From Tenrec ecaudatus (lineage: Eukaryota > Chordata > Mammalia > Afrosoricida > Tenrecidae), in the NCBI RefSeq assembly GCF_050624435.1, contig NC_134543.1, positions 124,649,475 through 124,713,474 of the forward strand: 64,000 bases of DNA. The letters are read 5' to 3'. The position numbers and the translations under genes were made by a program. This document shows positions 10,880 through 22,556 of the stretch, one piece after another (position 1 is the stretch's first letter; each line of letters starts with the position of its first letter). Below the pieces are notes generated by a model. The model was not told where the DNA came from, did not search any database, and saw only the letters and a list, made by a program, of their open reading frames with translations.

Positions 10880-11968
10880 CTCTCACTGTCATTGAGTCAA
10901 TTCACACTCATATTGACTCTATAGGACGGGGAGAATGCCCCTGGAGTTTTGGAAACTAGCTCTTTTTTTAAAAAAAAATCATTTTATTGGGGCTCATACA
11001 ACTCTTATCACAATCCATACATACATCAATTGTGTAAAGCACATTTGTACATTGGTTACCCTCATCATTCTCAAAACATATGCTCTCCATTTAAGCCTGT
11101 GGCATCAGTTCCTCATTTTTTTGCCTCTCCCTCCCCCTCCCCCTACCTCGTGTACTCTTGATAATTTATAAAATATTATTTTGTCATATCTTGCACGGTC
11201 CAATGTTTTCCTTCACCCACTTTTCTATTGTCTGTCCCCCAAGAAGGAGGTTATATGTAGATCCTTGTAATCGGTTTCCCCGTTCCACCCCACCCTCCCT
11301 GTATCGTCACTCTCACCACTGGTCCTGAAGGGATCATCTGTCCTGAATTCCCTGTTTCCAGTTCCTGTCTGTACCAGTGCACATCCTCTGGTCTAGCCAG
11401 ATTTGTAAGGTAGAATTGGGATCATGATAGTGGGGGAGGGAGGGGAAGCATTTAGGAACTGGAGGAAAGCTGTATGTTTCATCATTGCTACACTGCACCC
11501 TGACTGGCTGGTCTCCTCCCCACGACCCATAAGAGGATGTCCAATTGCTTTGGGTCTCTACTCCGCATTCCCCCTCATTCATAATGATATGATTTTTGTT
11601 CTGATGATGCCTGAGACCTGATCCGTTCAACACCTCGTGATCACAGAGACTGGTGTGGGCTTTGTTGCCTCTGAGCTAGATGGGCATTTGTTTACCTTCA
11701 AGCCTTTAAGACCCCAGACGCTTTATCTTTTGATATCCGGGCACCATCAGCTTTCTTCACCACATTTGCTTATGCACCCATTTTTTGTCTTCTGCAATCT
11801 TATGGGGAGGTGAGCACACAGTGATATGATTTTTGTTCTTTGATGCCTGATACCTGATCCCAGAAACTAATTCTTTTTATGGAGTAGAAACCTCCAATTT
11901 CTCCTGCTGGTGGTTTTACACTGCAGTACTTGCAAAGGATGCATAAAGGCTACCCCAGCACGGCTGTC
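10880..11968 (-). mobile_element. AfroSINE, antisense, split by an L1-type insertion
   Basis: The left part (10880-10967) holds the SINE tail and 'ctctataggacggggagaat'. The right part (11863-11968) resumes with 'tctcctgctggtggtttt' and the head. The two halves are contiguous in the SINE consensus, and the L1 copy listed next lies between them. Confidence 0.82.
10968..11862 (-). mobile_element. L1-type 3' copy, antisense, with TSD
   Basis: An 895-bp 5'-truncated copy running from the poly-A side (T/A-rich at 10961-10978) to 'gatgcctgatacctgatcc'. The flanks 'gaaactagctcttttt' and 'gaaactaattcttttt' form a 16-bp TSD with two differences. The target was an AfroSINE. Confidence 0.92.
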
Positions 11969-12949
11969 ACTCCCACTCTAGAGCATGTAAACATGAGGAG
12001 CCAGAGTCAGAACAAGGCTTATCTTCATTGCCGATTTTGAACATCCTTAAGCAGAAACCATTGTCTCCCGGGGAGAGGCGGAGCCCAGAGCTGGAGCAAG
12101 CCGCCTGCTCTCATCTAAAATAGATAAGGGGCCCCAGCCGGAGCCCAGCTGCAAGAAGTGATCCCCTTCCTAAATAAATCAGCGGCTGGCAGCCTCTCCC
12201 TGGAAAGCTTGTAAGGAAACCCAGCCGGGAGGAAGGGCTGTGCGTCTAGGCTGGAAAGACGATTGGAAGGACCCTTTAGCATTGGGGGGGTGGGGGAGTT
12301 TGGTTCATGGTTGCCCGCCCCCACCCCCACCCCCTGGAGCCAGGGGGCAAAGGGAAAGCTGCCGGGTCTAGTTGGGGTGGGTGGGGGGCAGGGGCTGTAC
12401 ACGACAGGTCTTTTCGTTTTCAGTGCCATTAGAGTGGCTGGTCCTTGGGTATTTGTCGTCCTTCTGAGGACTAGAGAGGGGTGGTGAGGACCAGTTCCCT
12501 TTCTTGCAGCCTGGCCTTGGGCGGTCTTAGAGGGGTCCCTGAGGTTGCCGCCCTCCGCCCTTCCCTTCAGGCCGAGGGGCCTGGCTCCCTAGCTGCTAGT
12601 GGTGATGCTGATGAAGCCCGGCAGGTGAAAGGGGATCCCCCCCTGCCAGGAGATCCTCGGGGCTGATTATCATATCGGTGTCCTTATCACAGTGGGAAGC
12701 TAGATGCTGTGCGGGACTCTGAGCCTCCTAGGCAGGCTGCCTCCTCCCCTCCAACGTCTTCTCCGTTCCGAGCCTCAGGTCAGTGGGGACTCACAGGCCC
12801 CATCCAGGAGGAAGACCTGGGGAACCCCAGCGAGAGGACCCAGGACTGTGGGAAGAGCGGTGACAGGGAGTCAGGAGCGTTGGGCTCCGGCCCAGCTTTG
12901 TTTCCAGGTTGCTAGCTCGCAAGCCCTGCCTGAGTCTGCCCCAGAGAGC
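11969..12949. other. GC-rich stretch, no gene recognised
   Basis: GC content is visibly higher from 12060 to 12900, with some CpGs. At 12115-12180 there is a GATA-type site ('agataagg') and 'taaataaatcagc'. Open frames on both strands (for example 12704-13135, plus) lack motifs. Without conservation data I cannot say whether this is an exon, a regulatory element or neither. Confidence 0.4.
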
Positions 12950-13105
12950 CTTGGTCACTCGGTGGTTAAAGCACTCAACAGAGAGCCAATCAGTAGTTCA
13001 AGGCCACTCGCCTTTCTGTGGGACAAAGATGTGACTGTCTATACCTTGGAAACTCTATGGAGCAGTTCTGCTATAGATATGGGTGTGAGTTGGAATCTTG
13101 ATTTA
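12950..13105 (+). mobile_element. AfroSINE, sense, shortened
   Basis: Head 'gagccttggtcactcggtgg', B-box-like 'gtagttcaaggccact', and body 'accttggaaactctatggag'. The final tail is diverged ('gtgtgagttggaatcttga'). Confidence 0.78.
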
Positions 13106-13554
13106 CTACAGTGGGTTTTTATTCATGGAGATTAATACCAGGAGCCAGAGGGGGCATGGGAGACATATCACCCCCCTTGAGGGAGGGACCACGTGATGAA
13201 AGGAGTCAGCTGTGTCAGCCAACAGGAGGGTGAAGAGGAATGGCCTTCCAATGGAGGGTTCAGTGGAGTCAAGGCCTCAGAGGTAGGACACTTCTTGATG
13301 TCTGAAGAAAATAGACCATTTGGGTGCTGCTGGAAGAAGTGACAAGGAAAGATCCTGCTCTGCAGGCTGGAACCAAATACAGTGGCTTCACACCTCACAG
13401 CCTGACCGCCAAGCAACAGCGTGATACCTGTAGGCAAGGGCGAAGTCAAGGATTTCACCTCCCATGGGCCAATGATGCACACTCAAGGAAGCAGCAGCAT
13501 GAATCTGCTGCCCGAGTATCGTTAAAATGTTCAAAGTAAGGACCAAGGTGGGGC
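13106..13554. other. No gene recognised
   Basis: No repeat family or coding motif is visible between the SINE and the RTE 3' part. The right portion may belong to the RTE element but is too diverged to claim. Confidence 0.4.
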
Positions 13555-13952
13555 TAACCTACCTGTGGGATTTTCTATCGCTCTGTATGCAGTAGAAAGC
13601 TGGACAATGAAAGAGAAGACCAAACTACGATGTTGGTGAAGAATACGGACTAAGCCGTGCACCGGCAGCAGAAAGAACACGTGTGTTTGTGGAAGAAGGA
13701 CAGCCAGCATGCTTCTTCGAAGTGAGGAAGTGAGACATCATCTCGCGTACTTTGGACATGTTGTCAGGAAGGATCTGTCCCTGGAGAAGGACATCATCCT
13801 TAGAAGTCCCTCAACAAGATGGATTGACACTTGGCTGCCATGGTGGATGCAAACAGAAGAATTGTGAGAAATATGCAGCATCCAGCAGGGTTTCATTCCA
13901 TCACACATAGCGCCACTCTGAGTCAGTATCCACTCAATAACTCCTATCACAA
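13555..13952 (+). mobile_element. RTE-clade LINE, C-terminal and 3' end, sense
   Basis: The plus strand reads the diverged RTE C-terminal region: a segment like 'ESWTMKEKTKLRCW', then 'YFGHVVRKDLSLEKDI' around 13750-13800, then a short 3'UTR. It ends in 'ctgagtcagtatccactc', which resembles the AfroSINE 3' end. Stops and frameshifts make it non-functional. Confidence 0.82.
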
Positions 13953-14004
13953 GCCTTAGGCTAACCCACTGTGCTTGAACTTAGCCCTCTAGACAGGCCC
14001 TTTT

Positions 14005-14728
14005 AGATACACCCACAACGTGCCACTCCTCTGCTCAGAGTTCTGCCAAGGCTCTCACCTGCCCACAGTTAAAGCCAAAGTCCTTCCAGTTGCCCCTCTG
14101 ACCTCATCTTTTCCACCCTCCTCCCTCCTCCTTCCCACACTCACTGTTTCAGCTCATACCTTTCTCCCTGTGCCTCACGTTAGTCAGGATATGCCTGCTC
14201 ATGACCTTTGCACCAGCAATTCCCTCTGACCGAACTCTCTTTTTCTCGGGTCTACACACACCACCTCCACCACCTCCACCTCCACCACCACCACCACCAC
14301 CACCTCCACCACCATCACCACCACCACCACCATCACCACCACCTCCGCCACCACCACCACCACCACCACCACCTCCACCACCACCACCTCTACCACCTCC
14401 ACCTCCACCACCTCTACCACCGCCACCACCCCTCCAAGCCTTGGCTAAGCATTGCCAATTGCTCCATCTTTTCTCCCGCCCCGCATTCTAGTCTCCTAAA
14501 CTCCCTACTTTGTTGGCCTTTTCTTCCCTCGAGCACTCATGATCTTCTGACATATTATACAATTTTCCTGCTAATCATGTCTTCCCCATTCGATTCTAAG
14601 CTGGCCCGGAGCAGGGAGCTCTGCCTGCCCTACTCTTGGCTATCTGTGTGCCGAGGGCAGTGGCTAGCACATAGCAGCCACTCAGCTAGTACTTCTGAGT
14701 TAGTGAGCGGCCTTGGCAGGCACTCAAT
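14005..14728 (+). mobile_element. Ancient L2 LINE 3' end, split by a microsatellite
   Basis: The left part contains 'ttaaagccaaagtccttcca' and 'gacctttgcaccagcaattc'. The right part contains 'cgattctaagctggcccgga' and 'gtggctagcacatagcagcc'. These are consecutive L2 3' landmarks. The CCA repeat at 14256-14432 has grown between them. Confidence 0.8.
14256..14432 (+). repeat. (CCA/CCT)n triplet microsatellite
   Basis: About 175 bp of nearly pure CAC/CCA with CCT interruptions. In its three frames it would encode poly-Pro, poly-His or poly-Thr, and on the other strand poly-Val. None of these is evidence of a gene. It is embedded in an L2 fossil. Confidence 0.95.
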
Positions 14729-14737
14729 AGGGCAGTA

Positions 14738-14938
14738 AGAAGCCTTGGTGGTGTAGTGGTTGTTCATTTGGCTGGGAGCCACAGGGACAGCAGTTTGCAA
14801 CTGCCAGCACAAAGAACGACAGGGCTTTCTACCCCCGCGAAGAGTCAGTCTCAGAAACCCACAGGTGTAGTTCCACCTTGTCTTATCGGGTCGTTTATGC
14901 ATTAATATCAACTCAATGGCAGTGAGTTTGGTTTTTAC
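14738..14938 (+). mobile_element. AfroSINE, sense, near full length
   Basis: A clear copy. The head is 'agccttggtggtgtagtggt' (A-box region), followed by a B-box-like 'cagcagtttgcaactgc', 'gtcagtctcagaaacccaca', and the tail 'tcaactcaatggcagtgag' with 'tttggtttt'. Confidence 0.9.
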
Positions 14939-15050
14939 AATAGGGATTGACAATTAAAAATCATTCTAGCTCCAGGGCGTCAACTCACTGTGGGCTTCCT
15001 CTTTCCCTCATGACCCACAGTAAGAAATCCATTGTACATTATAACCCAGC

Positions 15051-15070
15051 ACACACACACACACACACAC
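15051..15070 (+). repeat. (AC)10 microsatellite
   Basis: A pure AC dinucleotide run of 20 bases. Confidence 0.95.
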
Positions 15071-15302
15071 CATAAAATAAACACATACACCTAACTGGAT
15101 CCCAAATTTCATGAAACACTCTCCTTTTACCCTCTGGCCTGATCTATTGTATTGTCTTCTATTTTGTTTTATTAAATCCATTACCTTCCAGTAATGGGTT
15201 ACCTTGCCACTCACGGCAGCCTTGAAGGACAGAGTGGAACTTTCCCTTGAGATTTCCAAGACTGCAATATCCACAGAAGGGAGCTGTCACATCTCGCTTC
15301 CC

Positions 15303-15378
15303 TGGAACCGCCGTAGTTTTGAGCTACCAACCTTTTGTTAACAGTTGAGCATTAACCACTGAGTGGCCAAGGCTCCTT
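15303..15378 (-). mobile_element. AfroSINE head fragment, antisense
   Basis: Only the antisense head half is left ('gttgagcattaaccactgag' then 'ggccaaggctcctt'). Confidence 0.6.
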
Positions 15379-15380
15379 TG

Positions 15381-15409
15381 GTGATGATGATGATGATGAT
15401 GATGATGAT
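15381..15409 (+). repeat. (GAT)n microsatellite
   Basis: About nine GAT units directly beside the SINE head fragment. Confidence 0.95.
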
Positions 15410-15411
15410 TT

Positions 15412-17131
15412 AAATAGTCGTTGCAAGCCATTGAATTGAGTTCACCACCCACCAACAGATCTGCAAGTTAATTCATGATGATTAATTAGTTGCACAAAAT
15501 GGTGAAAATGTTAACAATGACTAAAATGGATATTTGAAATGGTGAATCTTATGTGACAGAAGCTTTATCTGAACAACACTTTTAAAGTTGAACCAAAAAC
15601 ATCACTAGTACTGAAGATAAATTTAAGAAATCCCCGACTGGAGATAAAAACCAATTAGAAAATACTATAACCCAGGCAAGAGGTGATAAGGGGACAGAGA
15701 TCATGGAAGAACTAGAGATGAAAGGACAATTCTAGAAGGACTTAGAAGGTTGAGTTGGGTGGGGTGAGACAGGAAGAGTCAGGGATGATTCCCAGGCTTC
15801 TGCCTTGGATACAAGGGGAAGAGGTGGTATCGCTTGAAATAGAGAAATCAGCCAGGGCATTGGTTACATACCGTTTTTAACCGAAAACCTAACCCGAATG
15901 TGTGCACTCACACACATACACTTGTGGGTGCACGGGGAGCCGTGAGGCCGCACAACACACCGTCGCCAGTCAGGGAACATATATAGTGTTAGACTCCAGA
16001 ACTGAGAATGGAAATGCCCGGCATGAAAGTGGTGGGCACAGAAGAGGAGGCCCGGAAGTAGGGGATACACACAGGAGAGCAGTGTCCGGGGATCCAGAAG
16101 ATCAGAGACACCCCAGGAGTAAGGTGACAAGCCAAGCCATCCAGAGATCCAGGGGCTAGAAAGCAAGTGAGGAGGCAGCAGGGACGAAGGCAGGGGACTG
16201 AGTCAGACGGACAGTTCCAGAACTAGCTCCCCAAATGGTTCTTCCATTGACTTAGAGTTAAGCAGGCCTCAGGCTGGATGGAATGGGGGGATTGGTGGGG
16301 TGAAAATGGACCTGGGAAATAAGACAGGGTCGTTTCACCAAAGACATTATCAGTCAAATCAAGGAGATTTTACTTTCTCCTGTGGAGCGTAAAGAACCAT
16401 TGAGGTGGGGTATCAACAATAGACAGAGCATGTTCTGGAAGATCACTCACAGTAAAGGCTGGAGGGGAGAGTCAAAGGAGATTCTATCAGAGGTAAGGAG
16501 ATGAGATGTAGGATGAGGTGGGGCTCAGGCCTGGAGGGTAGACTTCTGATCAGACTCTGGATATGTCTGCAAGGGGGAACAACAAGATTTACTGAGAGAT
16601 TGGATGTAAGTTGAAAGAAGAAGTGTCTAGGGGGCTTTAAAGGATTTAGCTCAAATAACTTGGGGTTATAAGGAGGGAGTTTCCATTTACCTAGGAAAGA
16701 GCAGATGGAGTGAAGGGGCCATTGTTTGGAACATGTGGACTTTGGCCTGCCTGTTCGACATGCCCAGGCCCTGCTGGACTCCATGAAGTTCCCCCATATA
16801 CAATGAGTCTTCCTTTGCCACTGAAATTCCAACAACACACTACGTCCTCCTGGAATACCTTCCCTACTCGCTGCTCACTCCCAGCTCTGACCTTGGAGAA
16901 CAAATCAGAAGAAAGAGACCCTGAAGTATGGAACACTTTCCATGCCTGGTCAAGTGTCCCACCTCCTACGGGCACGGACCAGCTCCCTCTCTGCTCTCAG
17001 CTCCCAGGTGGGTGCAGAGGTCCGTAGGGCTGGCAGAGAGGAGTCAGCTGGGCCCTTTGAGGTCTAGGAAAGGTGGCTGGACAGCCTCCAGACAGGACCA
17101 CTCGGGCAGCCCCAACAGCCAGCTCTTGTTA
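15412..17131. other. No gene recognised
   Basis: AT-rich at the left, with a homeodomain-type 'gattaattag' near 15479. From 15850 it is moderately GC-rich. Open frames at 15864-16166 and 16443-17027 on both strands lack motifs. Around 16830-16990 there are weak L2-like phrases ('cctcctggaataccttccc'), not enough to call. Confidence 0.4.
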
Positions 17132-17146
17132 TTACAGTTACTTCTT

Positions 17147-18087
17147 TCTTCTTAAAAAAAATCATTTTTGGGGGGGACTCATACAGTTCTTATCACAATA
17201 CACACATACATCCATTATGTCAAGCACATTTGTATATTTGTTGCCATCATCATTTTCAAAACATGTTCTTTCTACTTGAGCCCTTGGTATCATCTCCTGT
17301 TTTTTCCCCTCCCTTCCCCACCCTCCCTCACAAACCCTTGATAATTTACAAATTATTATTATCTTTTCATGTCTTACAATGACACATGTCTCCCTTCACC
17401 CACTTTTCTGTTGCTCATCCCCCAGGGAGGGGTTATACATAGGTCATTGTGATAGGTTCCCCCTTTTCCCCCCACCCTCCCCTTGCCCTCCTGGTATCGT
17501 CACTCTCACCACTGGTCCTGGATTCCCTGTGTTTCCAGCTCTTATCTGTACCCATGTACATGCTCTGGTCTAGCCTGATTGGGATCATGACAGGCGGAGG
17601 GGGGCATTAAAGAACTAGAGGAAAGTTGTATGTTTCCTCAGTGCTATACTGCACCCTGACTGGCTCATCTCTTCCTTGTGTCCCGTCGGTAAGGGGATAT
17701 CCAATTATCTACAGATGGGCTCCACTCTGTACTCCCTATCATTCACATTGATATGATTTTTTTGTTCTGGGTCTTTGATGCCTGATACCTGATCCCATCA
17801 ACACTTCACGATCGCACAGGCTGATGTGCTTCTTCCATGTGGACTTTGTTGCTCTGAGCTAGATGGCTGCTTGTTTGTCTTCAAGCCTTTAAGACCCCAG
17901 ATGCTATATCTTTTGATAGCCGGGCACCATCAGCTTTCTTCCCCACATAATGCTAAGCATGCATTTTGTCTTCAGAGATCGTGTTGGGAAGGTGAGCATC
18001 ACGGAATGCCAAGTTATTAGAACAAAGTGTTCTTGCATTGAGGGAGTTCTTGAGAAGGGGCCCAATGTCTGTCTGCTACCTCGATGC
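17147..18087 (-). mobile_element. L1-type 3' copy, antisense, perfect 15-bp TSD
   Basis: A 941-bp 5'-truncated copy. It begins at the T/A-rich poly-A side and ends in 'tgtctgctacctcgatgc'. The TSD 'ttacagttacttctt' is identical at 17132-17146 and 18088-18102, so this copy is intact and relatively young. It holds only 3'UTR. Confidence 0.95.
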
Positions 18088-18231
18088 TTACAGTTACTTC
18101 TTAGTGGAACACCATACCCTGATAAGGCCTCAGTGGGTTCTGAACCCCAACCTTTGTCTGAAATAGTGCCCCTGTCCATCCTACTCCTACCCTGGCCCTG
18201 GCCCTCAGGCTTGGTTTCCCCAGTCTGTTAG

Positions 18232-18365
18232 GTGCTTGTTCAGTGCCATCACACCGACTCAGACACACCACAACCCCATGGACAGCAGCGTGGAATACTG
18301 CCCAGGCCTGCCCCCTCCTCACAATGGTTGCAGCCACTGTGTTAATGCATCTCCTTGAGAGTTTT
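18232..18365 (-). mobile_element. RTE-clade LINE 3' end, antisense
   Basis: 'gttgcagccactgtgttaat' and 'ctccttgagagttttcctct' are RTE antisense 3' landmarks. Its very end ('cagtgccatcacaccgac') is the part shared with AfroSINE tails. Confidence 0.65.
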
Positions 18366-21300
18366 CCTCTTTGCCTTTTCTAGGGGCATAGCTTGCCGTT
18401 TAACATGTAGGCCGGAAGTAGACGGCCTTTCCTAAATTGTCCAGGGTTGAAACCACACCCCCTGCGGCATCACTCAGGGGCACTGGACAGACGGAGGTGC
18501 GGGGAAAGGATGAACCCTCATGTAGCCCAGCCCATAGGAAATCTTCAATGACCTCCATCCGACATAATTCACAAGGTAACAAGTCAAGTCCAGAGCGACT
18601 GCCGAGCTGCAGCCTGCCCATCGGGGGTCGTTCGAGGTGCAGTTCGATGTAGTTAGCTGCTCTCGGAGGTAACTGAATATCCCCTCGTGCATTAACCATG
18701 TGCTGGGCGAGGGCGATCAGAGCTTCGTTACCCGCCGTCCACCTGTGGCCCCACACCTTCTCCACAGGCCATCTGGATGGACACCTTGATTGATTACCTG
18801 GGCCCCCAAGGTTACCTAGGCCTGCTGGGAGGAGGGAATACGCCTTCTTGGAACCTGGGGTACGTTACATGGACACCCTCAGTGACGTCCTGCTTGTGTC
18901 AGCACGTTGTCTCCTGCTTGGCTCGGCTCTGCCAACCCGCAGGCTTGCTCCAAATCCCACACAAAGGGCTCTGGCCCCAAAGAGTCAGAATTCAGCAGGT
19001 CTGATAAGGCACCTGAGAGAAGAGCATCCTGGGTAGGAACGAGCCGCGGTGACTTGTAAATTACAAACCTCTGCTGTCCAGTCAGGGCTGGGGGGTGTGG
19101 GGAGGGGGATAGGGGGCAGGCAGGGTGTGTGTGCAGAAACTAGCAGGGCTGGCTGGGAGGGCAGTGGTTGACCAACCCCTCCTCTCTACAAGTCTCAGCA
19201 GGTAAGGACAAGATGGTGAGTCAACGCATTGACCAATCTTTGGAAGAGAGGGAGCAAAACTTAATCCGCCATTTTTCTTTTGGAGTGGATGGTAAAAGAT
19301 CTGTGACGACTTTAAATTTAGTGGGCCAGGGAGAGCCAGGACTTGCTTCTGGGAAGGAATGTTACCCGCTCAGTTCCCACTTTTCCTTAGCTCTATTCAC
19401 GCCTGTGTGAGGTTCAGTCGCATAGACAGGACTTAGGGGACTGAGAGCGGGTGACTGCTAGTGGTGGGCGTATGGCAGTAGTTAACTTCTGGGAAGAGAA
19501 TGCCAATCAAGATCAGCCATGGCTGCTCCCCCTGAGGTGGCAGTCAGACGCACCTCCATCCTCCTGCCTTTTTACCACTTCCGCCACCAACTGCCCCTCC
19601 GGGCACTGTCTACTTCTCTTCTGGGTTTGATAAGCCATCGCAAGGACCACAAAGAACTCCCGGCCCACATTTACACCGAAGGGGGTCATTAAGGAAGGAG
19701 CAGGCTACAACACAGGCAGGGTCAGGATTAGGAGGCATGAAGGCAAAGGCTCCCTTTTCCAATAGCGCTCTCTCGGGCCCCAGAGGCTAGGCTCCTCTTG
19801 ACCCTGCCGTCTGTTGCCTCCAACTCTACCCAGGACGCCTTCCAGACCCATTGCCATCTGCAGGGTCACAGCCCTTGACTCATGTTACAGCTCTCCCAGG
19901 AGTCTCAGTCTCTCTCCCTGTTACTTCGCTTCCGGCTTCATTCTATCTCTAAGCCTCTGTGGGTCTATTTGCGTAAATACACACAACTCCTAGTCAAATT
20001 CATGATCTGAGCCCATCCAGTGGTGGGCCACCTACCGATCAATCCCCTCTGTGTAGGACATAGAAACTTCATTTACACATTAGACTACAATTCACCTAGT
20101 GTGCATAGTCAATCGACCAATCCGTGCAAGGTGCTTACTCATCATGAAGCAGGCTGCAGGTTACCAATGGCCATCGATTTGGACAAAAGTGACGAACCTT
20201 CTGGGGAGAAAAGTAGGGCAAGGCAAACCCCCTGGGATAGAAAACTGCGGGGGGAAAGTCAATCTCTCAAGCTGCTTTTCCAAAGATCTAGCACTAAAGG
20301 CCCCACAGAGGAACCCATTACACTTCAGTCACTGATCCCCAAGGTTTACACAAGCTCTGGGGCACCCGCTGTGGGAGGCGGTGTGACTTGGAACGGAACA
20401 GGCTAGATAGCACACCATCTTCCCACACCACTGAGTCCTGCGGGCTGAGAGGACTGCTGGGACCACCTTCGCCCTTACCGCTCGCTTTTGAGATTTCAAC
20501 CTCCCTTGCTCTTTTTTGTTTAAAAACAAAAAAACAAACAACTTTGATGCAATAAAACAAAACGTATTCCCAGATGTTGGCCCTAACTTTTCCCCTATGG
20601 ATCCCATTATTGTAGCAACAGGATCTCTTGGCTGCTGTATCCATTATCTTTATCTGGTAATCAAAGTCAGGCTGTTGTTTTTAGTTGTGGTCAAGCTCCT
20701 GCCAACGCAAGGCAATTCCGTGTGTGCAGAAGAGAATAGCTCCAAGGGCCTTCGAGGCGGTTTCTTTTCAGAAGCAAACGGCCAGGCCTGCCTTCGGAGG
20801 CACCTCTGACCAGGTTGAAAGCACCCACCATTCAGCTAGTAGTTGGGCATTCAACTGTGCCCTCTCCACGGACTCAGATCTAGTTAAAAAGACATTTTTG
20901 TTTTCTTCTTACCCATGTCCAGGGTATAATCAGTGGGGCGTCATAAAAACCACTTGTCCAACCCCCTTATTTCATATATGGAAAAAACAAAACCAAACAG
21001 AAGCCTAAGAGTCCTCGCCAGCCATCCCCTGAATTGGAGGAAAGGGTGGGATTGGGAAAGCAGACATTACACACTCAGGCCCTTGCTGTACAGGGTGACT
21101 CATTCTCCTTGGCCAGCATGCATCCTCCGTGCTTGTCAGCTCATTGCATGATTCCACTGTCCACTCAAAAAGGAGTCCAGAACCTTAGAACTCCCACCAC
21201 GGTCTTCCCTTTCACTCACCTTCACAGGCTCCAGTAGACATCTAGCCGAAGAAGAGCCAGCTTCTCCCTCTGAGCTCACCTGAGCTCTCTTTCCCTCCTG

Positions 21301-21460
21301 CAGCACTGATGATGGAGAGCAGCCTTCCCAAACTTGAACTTGTATACACACTGCCTGTGGATCTTGTTAAAATGGAAACGCCAATACAGTGGGTCTACGG
21401 TAAATCTTAGAAGCAAGAATCCTGAGACTTCATCTCATATCCTTTATACACATCCGTAAA
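18366..21460. other. Longest stretch without a recognised repeat
   Basis: About 3.1 kb in which I identify no mobile element and no coding family. Open frames (for example 18400-18765 minus, 20020-20406 plus, 20318-20644 minus) overlap on both strands and show no domain. A G-rich run is at 19085-19125. At about 20515-20565 an A-rich tract runs through 'aaaacaaaaaaacaaac'. In a repeat-dense window, sparing from insertions may hint at constraint or be chance. Confidence 0.4.
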
Positions 21461-21461
21461 G

Positions 21462-21670
21462 ACCAGGCCCTGGAAAGGAATATGGTGCTTGGTAAAGTTC
21501 AGGGGGTCTTCTGATCAAGAGGGAGACCCTCAAAGAGATGAATCAACACAGTGGCTGAAACGAAGGGTTCAAACCTAACAAAGCTGGTGTGGATGGCACC
21601 AGACGGGGCCATGTGTCATTCTGTGGGACATAGGGCCACCGTGGGTTGGAACCTACTTGAAAGCACCAGT
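21462..21670 (+). mobile_element. RTE-clade LINE 3' end, sense
   Basis: The terminal RTE reading ('atggtgcttggtaaagttca', 'gatgaatcaacacagtggct') followed by the 3'UTR and the shared tail ('ggccaccgtgggttggaacc'). It parallels 49.74-49.99 kb. Confidence 0.75.
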
Positions 21671-22139
21671 CCACACGCCAAACTCTGACTAGCCGGTCCC
21701 CAAACTCACACCTTAGTCTTCGCGAGTTAGAGCCAAAAGGAAGAGCCCGAAGTCGGGCTGTGCAGAAACAGATCTGGGTGCTTTTGTCAGAGAGACCTGT
21801 AAGATTGAAGGGAGTAGAATGAGGGAGAGGAAGAGGCCAAAAGGGGGCTTCAGCTGGTCTACCCTCAGCCCAATCCTACAAGGAGCTCTGGATCCTGAAT
21901 GTACCCAGAAGGTTGTCCCATTCTGAAGCAAAGGAACCAACCAGGCTTTTGTACTGAGTGTCACTCCGTCATTAGCTGTTGGCTTCCCTGGGAGAAGGGC
22001 AGAACCTCCCAGGAAAACCTCCTAGGCATCTTGAGTGTTCATAGATCATATTTGGCCAAGGGCAGTTCTCCAGAAAATGCAGCTGTGGATCATCAGCATC
22101 CGACACCCACAGAGGATGGGATGAACCCCACTACCAACC

Positions 22140-22346
22140 AATGTACCCATTACTGTCAAGTCAGTTTGGACTCATGGTGACCCCACATGTATCAGAGCAG
22201 AACTGGGCTCTACAGGGTTTTAGTGGCTGATTTTTGGAAGTAGCTCTCTGGGCTTCTCTTCAGAGGCAACTCTGTGTAGACTTGAACTTCCCACCTTTCA
22301 GATAGCAGTCAAGTGCCTTAACCATAGGCACCACCCAGGGACTCCC
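22140..22346 (-). mobile_element. Long-type AfroSINE, antisense
   Basis: The antisense tail 'cagtttggactcatggtgac' leads into the long-type middle 'gtggctgatttttggaagta' and the head 'ccttaaccataggcaccacc'. The next SINE follows within about 12 bp. Confidence 0.72.
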
Positions 22347-22357
22347 CAGGGTCTACT

Positions 22358-22540
22358 AACCCAAGCCAAACCCACTGCCATTGAGTCTATTTCTACTCAT
22401 AGCAACCCAATAGGGGGGCTTTGAGATGTTGCCTCTTTCTGGGAGTAGACGGCTTCATCTTTCTCTGGTGGGTTTGAACCACAAGCCTTGTAATGAGCAG
22501 CCTATTGCCTGCCCCACAGCACCACCAGGGCTTCTTTAAA
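22358..22540 (-). mobile_element. AfroSINE, antisense
   Basis: 'cactgccattgagtctattt' (tail), 'tctttctctggtgggtttga' (middle and B box), and 'agcaccaccagggcttctt' (head). Confidence 0.85.
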
Positions 22541-22556
22541 ACCCATTCAACTGCCC

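Noticed and set aside
14201-14738. Long open frames with poly-Pro, poly-His or poly-Val runs
   Set aside because: They translate a CCA/CCT microsatellite inside an L2 fossil. All frames are open on both strands, with no domain.
14738-14810. tRNA gene suggested by A-box and B-box motifs
   Set aside because: The motifs belong to the tRNA-derived head of an AfroSINE; the sequence does not fold as a complete tRNA and the same head recurs about 30 times.
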